From the NCBI GenBank assembly GCA_026874595.1, contig CM049306.1, forward strand, positions 19,215,019-19,279,018: a DNA stretch of 64,000 bases. The letters run 5' to 3'. The notes below the pieces were generated by a model that ran no database searches, was not told the origin of the DNA, and saw only the letters and a program-made list of their open reading frames with translations. Shown in pieces: positions 1 through 14,400 of this stretch. Source of the stretch: Sipunculus nudus. Taxonomy: Eukaryota > Annelida > Sipuncula > Golfingiida > Sipunculidae. Within the stretch, counting starts at the first letter, position 1. The number at the start of each line of letters is the position of its first letter. A program made the position numbers and the translations under genes.

Positions 1-1925
1 AAAATCTCCTTGGAAACCTGGAATTAGGTCTCTGTTACCCATATCCTTCGAGCTATGGGGCCCCAAAGTACCCCCCAGAATAGTCAAAAATTTCATACAA
101 AAACATCAATATCTCATTAACTTCATCACTGATGGTCATGATTTTTGGCATACATATTGATCATGAAATGTTCCATCAGTTCCTGCAGACTGGTGGCGCC
201 TCCTGTATTTTTTCGATTTTTTACGAATTGTTTTCTCTATTTTTGAGACCTTTAAAAATGTGAACATCTGTTAACAGGGCACAAATCGTAAAGACTGGAC
301 CTAGAATCTTCATTCTTGAACATCTGAGAGACCTATGAAAAGTCTCCATGGAAACCAGAAATTAGGTCTCTGTTACCCAAATCTTTTGAGCTATGGGGCC
401 CCAAAGTACCCCCCAGAATAGTAAAAAATTTCATTAAAAAAACTTCAATATCTGATTAACTACATCACTGATGGTCATGATTTTTGGCATACATATTGAT
501 CATGAGATGTTTCATCAGTTTCTGCGGACTGGTGGCGCCACCTGTATTTTTCAAATTTTTACAATTTTTTTCTCTATTTTTGAGGCCTTTGAGGATGTAG
601 TTATCTGTCAACAGGGTTCAAATTGTAACAACTGGACCTAGAATCTTCATCCTTGACACACAGGGTGACCCATGAAAAGTCTCCATGGAAACCTGAAATT
701 AGGTCTCTGTTACCCATATCCTTTAAGCTGTGGCACTCCAAAGTACAGCTCAGAATAATGGAAAATTTGATACAAAAGCTGAAGTATCTGAACAACTAAT
801 GCAGAGATCACCATAATTGTTTGCATGGATATTGATCATGGAGTGTTTCATGAGTTTCCGCAGCCTCGGTGCGCCACCTCTATTTTTTATATTTTTTACG
901 AATTTTTTTCTCTATTTTGGAGACCTTTAAAAATGTGGAAATCTGTTAACAGCACACAAATCGAAAGACTGGACCTAGAATCTTCATTCTTGACATTTTG
1001 AGAGGCCTATGAAAAGTCTCCATGGAAACCAGAAATTAGGTCTCTGCTACCCATATCCTTCGAGCTATGGGGCCCCAAAATATTCCCGAAAATAGTCAAA
1101 AATTTCATACAAAAACTTCAATATCTCATTAACTACATCACTGATGGTCATGATTTTTGGCATACATATTGATCATGAGATGTTTCATCAGTTTCTGCAG
1201 ACTGGTGGCGCCACCTGTATTTTTCGATTGTTTATGAATTGTTTTCTCAATTTTTGAGACCTTTAAAAATGTGAACATCTGTTAACAGGGCACAAATCGT
1301 AAAGACTGGACCTAGAATCTTCATTCTTGACCTTCTGAGAGACTTATGAAAAGTCTCCATGGAAACCAGAAATTAGGTCTCTGTTACCCATATCCTTCGA
1401 GCTATGGGGCCCCAAAGTACCACCCAGAATAGTCAAAAATTTCATAAAAAAACTTCAATATCTGATTAACCACATCACTGATAGTCATGATTTTTGGCAT
1501 ACATATTGATCATGACATGTTCCATCAGTTTTAGCAGACTGGATGTGCCAACTCTATTTTTATTTCAAATTTTTACAATTTTTTTCTCTTTTTTTGAGAC
1601 CTTTAAAGATGTTGTTATCTGTCAATAGGGTACAAATTGTAACAACTGGACCTAGAATCTTCATTCTTGTCATGCAAGGAGGCCCATGAAAAGTGTCTAT
1701 GGAAACCTGAAATTAGGTCTCTGTTACCCATATCCTTCAAGCTATAGGACTCCAAAGTATCCCTCAGAATAATGGAAAATTTGATGCAAAAGCTGAAGTA
1801 TCTGAACAACTAATCCAGAGACCACCATGCTTCTTTGCATGGATATTGACCATTAAGTGTTTTTATTAGTTTCTGCAGACTGGTGGAGCCACCTGTATTT
1901 TTTTAAAGTTTACGCATTTTTTCTC
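1..1925. repeat. Satellite-like tandem array, ~338-bp unit, cut by window edge
   Basis: About 5.7 units repeat at a spacing of 336-340 bp. Each unit has the landmark GTCTCCATGGAAACC (near 341, 677, 1015, 1352, 1692), then GGTCTCTGTTACCCATATCC, a GATCATGA stretch, a GGTGGCGCCACCTGTATTTTT block and CACAAATCGTAAAGACTGG. Units three apart resemble each other more than neighbours do: the variant units at 601-795 and 1615-1809 have closely matching sequence 1,014 bp (three units) apart, giving a trimeric higher-order period. Divergent relatives occur at 59.75-60.95 kb. I see no gene in it; open frames here are by-products of the repeat. Confidence 0.85.
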
Positions 1926-2412
1926 TGTTTTTGAGATATATTAATACAGACACAATCTCAGCCTGTTGGTTAATCTGTTTGATGCTTTAGTTGAATGGTA
2001 GTATACTACCATTTAGATGACAAAATTTCCTTTTGCAAATCTCTTCCCAGTCAGCTGAGCGTCATGACCCATGGGTCACTTGTTTTATCCTGTCTTTTTC
2101 TCTGACAGGATTAGAATATTTTATTGGAAATTTTCTGGATATAATAGGACTATTTTGCATGTGCATACATAATTGTTTGTGAACAAGCATTAAAAAATGC
2201 AATCAATTTAATCAATTATAAAGGAAAACAATAAATAAAAATGATGTAATCAATCAATAGTAACACCACAACTAATAACGTCAAGGATACCCCAGTACTG
2301 GACAAAGAGCACTGAAGTCTGACAATGTATTGATACCCCTTGAAATACTGGTATGATACAAAGTCATATCAGAAAATGTATCAATCTTACGGTTTTAACA
2401 TTATATACTGAC

Positions 2413-2498
2413 CTGAGTGTCCTGTTTCTTTTTGGCCATGATGGTGAGCAGTATCTCCAGCAGATCTGTCTTGTTGGAATAACCATACAGCACCATGT
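2413..2498 (-). CDS. PTCD3: PTCD3 exon 19 (last one inside the window)
   Basis: Encodes MVLYGYSNKTDLLEILLTIM then AKKKQDTQ, matching the family's L-[RLE]-[EI]-x-[IL]-L-x-[LI]-M-A segment. It ends in phase 0 at GTCAGT, so a further exon is expected; none is visible in 1-2412, which is mostly satellite. Confidence 0.9.
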
Positions 2499-5400
2499 CT
2501 GTAAATAATGACAAGTCATCTCAGTCAGGAATAGTACAAACCTCAAGTTTGTTATATATTTATTTTTACATGATGTATCCTGTTATATTATAGCCTCTGC
2601 CAAGAGGGTATGGGTTCATCCCCTTTTGTGCGTGTTTGTGTGTATATATGTTAACTTGCATAATCATGAATGGTACCCCATAAAATTCAAGAATGGGCCA
2701 ATGAAGAATAGATTAGATTTTGGTGCGGATCTGTCACATGATCTGGATTCAGAAATGTCATCAAGGAATATTCAGAATGTAAAGTTACTTATGCATGAAT
2801 GAACCTGAGAATATGGGAAATAAGTGAATGCACACATGGTTTTGGGAGCATCCCAGAATGCGCCCCCCCCCCTTCCCCAATGGCGGAGGCTTGCATTCGT
2901 TAGAATGCAGTTTTCTAGTTAAACATGTAATGCTTCTTACATGCGCTATATGTAATTTGCATGCCATTAGGGTGAAATGAGACCATTCATGTAAATATGT
3001 CAAGTTTGTTAGAAATTCAAATTTAAATACTTGAATTTTATATTTTCATGGCTTCTTACAGATTTTCAGGGAACACAAAGTTTGTTAATTATAATGGTTC
3101 TGATGTGGCATTACATGACTGGGACACTTTTATTCTGGTGTTTTGAATTTGATGATTAAATGAATGGAAAGTCACCTAATTTCTAAATAGTCTTTCATAT
3201 TTTCATGTAATATTAAAAATGCGGTAACCAAAGGAATTAATGTTTTTAAATTATATAACACATTTCTCACTGAGATTATGAAACATAAAAATTTGAAAAT
3301 GATTTATAATTTTAAAGAAAGTAGAATGTTTTATGTAAAGGTCTAGAAAGGCACAAAAATCACTGCATGAATCCTCATAGAAATAACTTTCAGTCCTTAA
3401 CATTTTTTTATTTATTAATCAGTACAATATCAAATACAAGGCATCACTTGATAATTCATGTTAAGTTTCAGAAAATACATTTAATTACTTTGACTTAATG
3501 TTAATTTCAGTGTTTGCAGAATAAGTAACCCATCAGTTATTATGTAGACTTTGATAAACTATACTATTATATCACAATATTATTGAAACAAAGCTTTTGA
3601 TATAAAGAAAATAAGTCAGCAAATCAGTGTAAGTATTCTTATACAGTGTTCACCCACAGAACAAGCTCATCCACAAGGCAGGCCCATCCTTATGGTGCCT
3701 TGGACAACCAGGTAAATGTTAACAATGGAACCCTAATTACCAAATATAGATAACTGACTGGTCTTACCTGACCACATCTGTGGTAGATAGTGGTATGCCT
3801 CATGGAGATCAATGGCTTGTAAAATATCAACAAACACCTGGTAGTTGGGTGTGTATATCTGGAATATCACAGACACAAAATCACTGAATTAAGGTCTTTA
3901 AACAAGGTAAGATATCTTGTATGAGGTGTTAGCTAAATGTATGATATGACTTATAAAAGAGATATATAAAAATGAAGCAGAAATGTTTGGCAGAAATTTT
4001 TCCAGAATCACAAGTAGTGAATTGTAACAAGAATCCAGATATTGCTGGACAATTTGATACTTGGTTAAAGCTTGATGTACCTTGATGTACTGGTATGATT
4101 ACAGCCCAAATAAACTAAAATCAGCACCTTCATTATGCAAATTCATTGACTTTTATTCATGACCAAGCAGACACTAAGACAAAGCATTGACTTTGGGGAC
4201 TGCCATGCCTTGGCATACATTGACCTGTAGGGACAAGCATACAGATGAATTTACATATGTTAGTGAGTAGGCCCAAATGATCACTGATAACTTATATTCT
4301 TTGCATTGTATTAATAGAGACATCCCCAGTTGTTTCCACTTTTTGGGGGTATATGTACTTGGCTATGGGTTATATTTAAGTGCTTCTTCTTCGTGGCACA
4401 AATGTTGATACAGATGAATGCGCAAAGTTTAGCATAAAAAACACACTCCCTCTCCCTCCTTTCATATGCACACAATTACAAACACTCAAAGAACAATAAC
4501 CATTAATATTGATACTTACATGGGGTGTTAACCTCTCATAATGGTCCATAATGACATCAACATTCTCAAAGGTACACAACAGTCTGAGGAAATGTGTACT
4601 GGAATAAACAAGGAACGCATAACAGCAATGATAAAATGTGAGAGTAAATTAACCTGTCAAATATATAACCCACAAGGAACATTAACTAGATGTGTTACAG
4701 AAGAAAATATTCAACATTCATTACTCATTATTCAAGAGGTATATATACATTTTCATAAATGTTGATTTAAAAAATACATTAAATTATACAATAACTACCA
4801 CTTGAATTCTGCAGGTGATCCCAAATTGAAATTTTAAACTTTAGAAAAGTAAAGAAAATTAATTTTCAAGAAGTCTCTGTCAATATCAGTACAGAAACTA
4901 AACAATAATTTAACTATTGAATGTTCCAAGCAAATCCTTTCAGAGATCAGAATAACAAGGTTTTATACATGGCACACACTGGTAAAATCTAGGTTAAATG
5001 ATAAAACCCCCCCATTCCCTCCCTGTGAATGGTGGTTTTATTAGTAAACTGTTGTGAGCTTTTCTGTATTAATGAGAATTTTCTCTGTTAAAGTTTATAC
5101 GCCAGAGTAAGCCAACCGAAAATTTTTCCTTATTGGGCCTATTATCACCCATCCCGCCTCCTTCCCGTTTATCTAGGTCACACTTCTGCTACCTGTAATC
5201 ACATTTTCGAAGGCGTAAGGAAGATGACTGGGAGGGAGCGATGTTTGTAATACAGAAAAGCTCACAACAGTTTACTAACAAAACCACCATTCACAGGGAG
5301 GGAATGGGGGGGTTTTATTACGTAAACATAATTGTGAGCTGTTTCTGTATTAATGAGAAAAGAACAGACAAGCCTTGGGAAGGGAGCACCTACCTGTAAC

Positions 5401-8400
5401 GATGGAACGAGGAGATACTCAGTGCTGGGAAGGCGCAGCAGACAACATCGGCGGTGGAACAGACAGAGAGGAAGAAGATGGCCTGGAAAATTGGAGGACC
5501 TCACCCGACGCGATCACAGGGCCCAGGGAGTAAAGGCCCGAAGCCTGGAGCTGAACATCCTTCAGATAAAAGTGTGTGAATGTAGATGGGGATTTCCAGT
5601 AGCCCTTCTTGACCAATTGATTGGGTGAGATCCCGGAGAAATGGCCCAAGGAAGTCGAAAGAGCTCGAATGTCATGAGCCTTGATGTGAAGTTGTTCTAA
5701 GGTGGATGGAGAAGCTGATTCATAGGCGGCGACGATAGTAGCTTTGAGCCACGCACTAATGGTGATAGGGCTAATCTCCTTATTGGAAGTGGTGACTTTG
5801 GTAGAAATAAACAACTTCTTGCGCCCCCCCCCCCCCCCCCCCCCCCCCCCCGTAAAGAATGAGTAGCTTTAAGATAATAACTTAACGCACGAACCGGGCA
5901 ATTGGTAGCCCCATAACGGTACTGACCGTTAGGGAGGGCCGGAACGTGCCAAGCAGACGAAGGATCATCGAAATTTTGGTTCTTTCTATAAAAATCCGAA
6001 GGAAAATGTAGGGTGGCCGCAATTTGCGTGAATTTCGAATCAGCCACGAGGGCATGAAGCTCAGAACGGCGACCGGCCGAGGCAAGAGCGAGGAGGAAAA
6101 CCGTTTTCCGAGATAAATGGAGAAGATGGGCCGAACGCAACGGCTCATAAGGGGGTTCCCGGAGGTGATGTAAGACGACGTCCAGGCACCAGGAAGGCGC
6201 AACATACCGAGGACGAGACGCACGGGCATGAACCGCCCGTTTGTCTATCATAGATTGAATGGCCTCCTCAAAAGCGAGGCGCTTGGCGGGATCGGACGGA
6301 GGCGGAGTGAAGAACAGGTGCAGGGTGACGGGAGTTGGTGCAAAAATGTAAGACTGAACCCGAACTTTATGGTGCTGAGAATTAACCGATGTGAGGTGAT
6401 ACCCGCCCACGCGGGAAAATGGGCGCTGAGACGAGCGCCGACCGGAACGAGAGAGCCATTTCTTGGTCAAACCTCGTTTGGAGGAACGATCACGAAAAGG
6501 CTGAGAACGGCTGGAACGTCCGGAAGGACGAGAAGACGTAGCAGGAGCGCGACGCGGCTGAGCGGAAGCCGCAACCAAAGGCCAAGGGCATGGGACGCGG
6601 AAGGATGGCCGAGGCCGTTAGGCCGAGCGGATCCGAGCGCTCCAAGGCGCGGTCAAAGAGAGGCCGTAAATGGCTGCCAAGCAGCAGGGAACCGGTAAAA
6701 GGCTGAGAATATAGCTCGGTTAACTCCGCCTGAGTAAGCTCCGGCTTTAAGTGCCTTAAGGACTGAATGCAAGCCGTGCGGCGTAACAAGATACAATTTT
6801 CAACCAGGCGCCAAACTACCTGATTTAACTCAGCGCAAGTATGGGCAGAGAGCCTGCCAGATGTCGTGTAGAGTGAGCGTGTCTGGAGATAAGGCGACCA
6901 AGCTAGTAACAGCCTGCAAGTCGTTAACCATACCGGCCGCTTGCCGGCCGAGCCCCTCCAGATCCGACAGGTGACGATCGGAAAACTGGACAGTCGATGG
7001 AAATAAAGACTTACCGTCCGCAAACGGCTGTTCAAGGCCTGACTCGAGCCGCATCGGAGCAGACGGAATATCCAGGTGTTCAGGATAAGGGAGCAGGCGA
7101 TCGAAACAAGTAGCCCGGTACCCACGGGAATTCCAGAGGGTACCGGGGGACCATGGTTTATCAGAACCCGGCGGAAGTGGGGCCCCAGTAGTAGTAGAGC
7201 GAGACCCCGAGACCACAGCGTGGTGCTCACGTAAGAGATCCACCGTGTGGTCTGTAAATTCCATACACACGGCAGGCGCGGCGGAGGGCCATTGAAGGGC
7301 GGCAGGATTCAAATAAGAACCGGTTGCCGACGCCGAGGAAGACCGAGGTTGTAACCTATGGAACTTCGGACCACTAGGGTGGGCCTCCTGGGTGGAGGTA
7401 GCCACGAGGTTCAGAAGCGCAGATTTGCGCGTACGCCAAGCCTGGCGTTGAAGCGCGATCTCCGACCACTGGTCTTGTGCCAGGGCGGGATCAGCTGAAT
7501 GAGAAGTCGGAGACGCTGGAGAACCCCGGGAAGGGGGATCCAGAGAGACCCGCTGAGCCGGAACGACCGGAGGCTGGAAACAAGAAGCCAGGGATCGGGC
7601 AGCAGCAGGGACCATCCGGGAAGGCACAGGAACCGGAGCCGCAGGCAGCACAGCAGATGGTAACTGAAATAAAGAGCCGGCCGGCCGGGCAGGAACGGCG
7701 GCAGACGGAGTAACTGAAGGCGAGGCCGGCTGCCCCGAAACGGAGGCAGGAGGGACCGACGCACTTACCTGCACACCAGGAAGGTCCGGGCGATCCAGCG
7801 GGACGGCCCCGGCCGGCCCCGGGGACAATGAAGGAATCCGGCGAGGAGCCGGGGGCAAAGAGAACGGCCGGGGAGAAAGTACCGGGGGCGCCGGCGAGAG
7901 CGCCGGGCGGACTGATTCGAGTCTAGACGAATCGTCGAGATCCGACATAAGAGATGAGCAAAAACATGACAATTTATGTAATATGGAATAGGCAGATGGG
8001 CCGTCAGAACGGGAGGCCGCGGGAACGGGGGAAGATTTCCGTTTGCGGGAATGAGAAAGCAACGACTTAACTGTCGAAACTACTGGAGAGGAGACTGGAC
8101 GGGCGGGAACTGATGGGGAACGCAACACGGCCGTGTTGCGGTCACCCAGGGTAGGCTACCCCCCCCCACCCCCCCGGAGACAACCACGGGGCCAGACAAA
8201 GGAATTGTGGAGGGGGAACCCCCAATGACAGGGGAATGAGTCCAATCCTGGAACAAAGCCCACTTGTCTGAAGTCCAAGTTTGGCAATAAAAACAAGGAT
8301 CAGCCGGACCACGGCAGGAGTCATTGTTGGCGCGGCAACGAAAACAAGTGGGGTGGGAATCCCAAACCGGGATTACTGAACCACAAGAGACACAGTAAGT

Positions 8401-11400
8401 GGGGTTCTCCATGCCGGGCAAGGGAAAAGAAACACAACTTACAGTCAGTTGGCAAACTCAACCATACAAACCTAACAGTGGACGAATCTCGCAGCGCGGG
8501 ATGACAAGTCCATCATGGCTGACGCCAGAAGAAAATGTGTTTACAGGTAGCGAAAGTGTGACCTAGATACACGGGAACGAGGCGGGATGGGCGATAATAG
8601 GCCCAATAAGGGAAAATTTTCGGTTGGCTTACTCTGGCGTAGAAACTTTAACAGAGAAAATTCTCATTAATACAGAAACAGCTCACAATTATGTTTACGT
8701 AATAAAACTCTGTAAAGGCAGAAGCCTGAAATTGTTCTGGATATAAAGAAAACTTATATATCGCATCAAGGTAAATCCGAAAGCATGTCAGCATGAATGG
8801 AACACTGTGTAAAGAATTTCCAAATATCTAGAAACTCAAAGAAATTTAAACCAATACACCAGTAATGTAAAGCATACTTTTCTTAGATAAGATTTACAAG
8901 AGAGTAACCTGTAATACTCACTAATAACCCTGCTCCTTGAAACCTTCCATCATTAGCTGGGCATTTTTTCCTGTGTTTAACAAGGAATCAATCTTGTAAG
9001 CTAAATCAATGTCCTTCAAGTTAACACAGCACTGAAAAGAGAAAACAATGAGGAGATAATGCATAACAAAAAGGCCCATACAAACGTCTGAAGACTGTGT
9101 GTGCTTATCTGTTGCATGAATAAAAGAATCAAATATATTAAGATTTTATTAAGTAAGACTGCAGTTTATCCCAGAACAGACTCTGAACTCGCCCTATGAT
9201 ATTTGTCAAAATATCAAATGATCATGGGAAGACATTATACGAAGGATCATGAGAAACATGATTATCAGAAGGAAAATGCAAAAGCATAATTAAAGGAGGG
9301 ATCACGGGAAAACATTATTATAGGAAGGAACCTGCCAAGACATGATTTCGAGGACCATGGGAAGGCATAGGGTCTGTTGCAATAACATTACTATTTAAGC
9401 TGGGAGCACAATTAAGTGCCATTGTTACAACTGTGACCTCACATTTACCATTGTTTGTCATCATTTAGACTTGAGACTTATGGCACCAGACCTATGGTTA
9501 CCAGTGTGCATCTCTCTTGCAGGGGCTAAATCATATTCACTCAGTTTAATCAGGTACCAAGACAGGGGTAACCTTGATAACATGAGCTAAAGATTACCTA
9601 TCAATCAATCTGTTGGCAATGGAACTGATTATAAATATTAAAGGCCACTAACCTTCAGCATGGCAGTAAACATGAACTCAGCTGAAACAAATCAGAAATA
9701 AATCTTAAGGTTAGAATCATGGAAACATCTTTTTTTACATATTGCTATTTTTATACAGACAAATATAAGAGATATTCTTAAAATGTGATGTTCATGCTAG
9801 TGAAGTACCCAGTACTAAGCCGGCTCGATGGAATTATACTACCTTAAGAAGATATTTACATAACTAATAGTAATCCAACAAAATATTTCTGTTTTACATG
9901 TTATGGCCCTGGTTTTACACCAAGAGAGTAAAGATGGGGTGATTTCAAGAGATGGATATACATGTAAAACTTGGAATAAACCAGTCCATGGCACATATTA
10001 GTTGTTAAAACTGAATTTGTAAGTAGGATTTTTTTCCAGGTAAAGAAGGATGGGTATGGTGACCTACCATCTTCTGGGTGTGTGAGAGTGAACTGTTTGC
10101 CCTCAAGCTCTTTGATGACATCATGTAAAATCATATTGTTGGAAATTTCTAAAATAAATACACACAATTCTGTCTTTACTAGAAACATTAAATTGACAAT
10201 AATGTCCCTTAGTGGTTGAAATGAACATAGATAGTGAATTTATATGTGTAATCTGAAATTATTTAATTATCATAAATGCAAAATATGTATTAAAATTATA
10301 ATTACCTGTCATGTAAGAAAATATAGTAATCAAATGTATTACCTGACAACAAAACAGAGTGAGAGGCACTAATTACTCCCTTAAAATTCCTCTGTAACTT
10401 ATGAAAAATATATATCAATATGAAAACAGTTAACTTTTGCATAATAACATATATACTGACTTAAAACTTACCATTATCAGAATAATGTATGCAGAGAAAA
10501 TAATGCCATGTTCGAGCAGTGGGTTCTGAAATAATAAGTAAAAAGACAAATATTTAAATTTCTAATAAAAATCTATACTGAAGTCCATGATTCTGTAAAC
10601 TTAATATAAGATAAGATAAATTAAGTGAGCCCTTTAAACATACAGAAAACACAAAATAAGCATTTCAAATGGTGAGCTTGTCCTTAAGTGAAATACTGTA
10701 ATCTGAATTTCTCATGAAATCAAAAGAACTGGCAGGATTTTCCCGGTATTGACATACAGTATTTCCTTGATCAGACGCAGGGCTTTAAATAGTCCCCTGC
10801 CTTATTTAGTCGCCCGGACAAAACAATGTCCCAGAAAAATAAACGCCGGCCTTAAATAGACTTAAGTGTCATGAAAACAAATTACGCATTGCCATAATAC
10901 ATACAAACCCCCATATTTCGTTGGAACCAATATGACCATTTGTATGCGGTAAACAGTTAATGGAAGAGCCACCCTGTGTTTGGTGTATAGAAGGTCGTAA
11001 ACGCTTGAATACGCTGTGTCAAGCTGAATCAGTTTAAAACGGGAGGAAAGTGTAAGAAAATGAAAATGCTGTGCCGTTATAAGTACCAACCCCCAGTGTA
11101 TCGATGGAACCAATGTTACCAGTTGTACGTGGTGCACATTTAATGGAAAAGCCACCCTGTGTTCAGAGGGAAACAATGATACCAACTGCACGCGTTGTAA
11201 AATAAATGGAACAGCCACATGGAACACCAGGGTTTCAAGAGGCCGGTGCAGACAGATTCTTGTTAACAACTGCAATTTCTCGCCGTGATTCCCTGAAAAT
11301 CCTTATTATAGTGCGTGATTGTTGAGATTGCGCGTGTCCAATATTCCTATGGCATCTAAGGAACTTTTATAAACACAATCCTTGTACCGGCGATGTTTTC

Positions 11401-14400
11401 ACTTGTGTTCCCGAGTAGTGACCGACGGGTTTATTGTTTTGACATGTTCTTTTTTTTAAATTTTGTCTGATGAGCCTGATACTGTTTTTTTTTTAAATAA
11501 ATGCTGGCCTTGAATAGAAGCCGGCCTTGTTTAGACGCCGGGTGATAGCAGCGTCTGAAAAAAATAAATGCCCGGGCGTCTATTCAAGGAAATATGGTAT
11601 CTGATGTTTGACAGTCATCTTCAGTTACACACGCATATTTCTAAAGGAACATCAACCATTATGAAAAGTTGGAAGGTATGGGACTTCAATGGTAAACCAA
11701 AAGAAAAATGTTCATGACAAAGTCTAATATAGCCTTATGACTTAAGAATTACATCTAGTGTGTTAACAAGCAGGCAAATGAATACACAGAAGATCCTTCA
11801 AATTACAGAAAATGGACATAAATCTTTTTTTTCTGTAACAGAGAGGTACTGTATTACAAATGTTACACACTAACAAATATGTTATTCACAGGGCCTCTTG
11901 AGATGTCTATCATCTAAACCTGCTTGGAACAGAGAGGTGTTAAACCTCTTATGGACTACAGTAGCAATCACATGACTTTCTTCTCCAACTTCTTGCTTTC
12001 AATAGAAGGCTTTGTTACATATACTGTCATGAAGTTGGCAAAAACCCAAGAATACTTAGTCTGACCTAGTTTGAAATCACCTAAACTCTTGGTCTCAATG
12101 GTAAGCCCAGGTAGCCCCCGTGAAAACTCCCTGGTGGTGATAGAAAGCAAAATCCCACTATTGAAAGCAGTGGTTAGATGATGGAGTTATTGAACAAATG
12201 TAGTGAGACCACTACAAAAGGTGTTTAAAGAGGTGTCCATAAAGCTGTGTTTAAATGTGCATGTATATGTGAATATGTGTATATGCCTGGAAAAAATTTC
12301 CATGTGCACATATGTGCATGAAAAAATTGCTGTCTCCATGTGTGTGTATATGCATATCTATGTGAACTCACAGGAGCATACAGTGGTACACTGGATCTAG
12401 CAGGTTTTCCCAGAAAAAGTGCTGGAGTGACCTCTTTTTATTTGGAATCACAGACCCTATGCCTTAAATAACTCCTGTAGCCATTTTCAGGCATATATGG
12501 ACATACACATATATACTATTGGACACATGGAAATGTGGAGCAGGTGCTTGGTTCATACTATCTAATCTGTTGCATGTTGTGTGCATTGTAGCCATGTTAA
12601 TAGGTTTTGAATTTGTCTGAACTGCATGCGTCATGCATACATGCGTGACTTGCACATTAGTCTGTTTTGAGTTTAAGATTATATTTTCATAATCTTCAAA
12701 TTCATAATAATAGAAGCACAGTCATCCGTAGTATGAAAGAAAAATATACATTACAACTCACCTATACCTAGGTCTCTCATCTCGTTGATGACCTGCAAAG
12801 ACCACTTTTTACAATCCCGCCAACGATTCCTTCTGAACAACGCATACAACACTGAGTTGAAGGTATCCACATTAGGGGCCACACCATCTTCCTTCATATA
12901 CCGCAAGATATCCTGAAACACATTATAAAAGGTCAAGACCAGGGAACTGATTATTAATCTCCAGTTAATTATATTGATAGATTTCAATGAAGACAATTAG
13001 AATTATAATAAAGATTGATATAGGTATAATAAATATCTCATTGGCAGTTTTAATGACCAAGATAAGTATATATACTGTAAAAAATTTCCCCTCGTAGTAT
13101 CCAAATTATCGTTCAGTGCTTGTTTACCCACTATGACATGCTAAACCAACCAACCCACATGACCCCATATTACTCAAAACATCAGTTATTTTGGGGGAAC
13201 CTGAGATGAAACACCCCCATTACTTCCAACCTGGAGCATAAAACTGACATCGAATTGATTAACAGTCATCTCTAGAACATATCCACACTGCATAATGGTA
13301 AAACTATGTAGTTTAATATAGTTAAATGTGATTTGAACACAAGAAACACCACCCCACACATGTAATAAGTTTTAAATGTTCATTGTGGCCTCAAGGTGGC
13401 AGCATAATAGGCATATTAAAGTGTGTTTGTGAATGCAATACAAATTATTATTAATTTACAATTTTTCACATAATAATAAGAAAATACTGAACAGGCCTAG
13501 TACAAGGTAATTTTTTTCTTTTGATGCTTGGTTTTGCCTGGTTTATTGGGTAGTTTTATTGTGTTTCTGTGGACCACATAAACAACACAAGGAAATTTAC
13601 CTGTGAGAGCTCCCACTGCTCAAAAGCACTCTCCTTAAAAAAGCTGGTGATGCTGAGGATGGTGTTGTACGTCTGAACGTCCACTGAAATATCACACAAC
13701 ATTAAGTAATCAAATGTCTCAATATCACATGACATTACGTAATCAAATGTCAAAACATCCTACAACATCAGTCAATCAGGTGTTGTTTGTGTGATTGGTT
13801 TGGCAGTGATTCTAGAATGGTGTGTTTCACATCAAGGTGATCTGGAATGATTTTATTGTGGTCATATGAATGGTGTGGGGTGTGGAGCTGTGAGTGGTGT
13901 GACTGGTGTAGAGTGATTTTAGTGTAGTTAATGTGAAGAGTGGTTGATATGAATTTTACTGGTGTGGAATGAAAATTGCGCATGGTGGGGTTACTGTTAA
14001 GTGTGAATAGATGGCGAATGGTTGATATGGAGTATGTATGCTGTAGAGTGATTTTAGTGTGGCCAATGTGAAGTGTGGTTGGTATGGAGTGTGGTTATTG
14101 TGGAGGGATATTTGAGTGGTTAGTGTAGAATTTGGTTAATGGTATGTGGGTGGTGCAGAGTAACTTTAGTGTGGTTAAGGGCAGTGTCCTTGATATGAAG
14201 TATACTTGATATACAACAAATCTAGTGCAGTTTGATTTGATTAGTTCTCTGTTCTTCAGGTAAATTTTTTTAATAAAGGTACAAATGAATAAAAATATCA
14301 CAAGTTATAATCAGCAGGTACACATAGAACAAATTTTAATGGAGATAACCCAGAATTACAAGTGCGCTCTCTGGCACTTTTCCAGATATTATTGAACAAA

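Larger units (their letters stand above)
5005..8708 (-). mobile_element. DIRS-like tyrosine-recombinase retrotransposon, reverse transcriptase deleted
   Basis: A GC-rich 3.7-kb insertion in PTCD3 intron 16. The ends are inverted repeats of about 180 bp (5035-5217 against 8519-8707), and an internal complementary region at 5249-5360 is complementary to both termini joined together, the diagnostic DIRS arrangement used to make a circular intermediate. Read on the minus strand the order is zinc-binding gag-like protein, a short remnant of the RT start, then a tyrosine recombinase. About 1.5-2 kb of RT/RNase H expected in this family is missing. Several frame changes mean it cannot encode intact proteins as read. 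No target duplication is expected or seen; ATAAAAC is shared by both borders. Confidence 0.85.

Noticed and set aside
6228-6698. 156-codon plus-strand frame in the DIRS element
   Set aside because: Antisense shadow of the recombinase/gag frames, which carry recognisable motifs.
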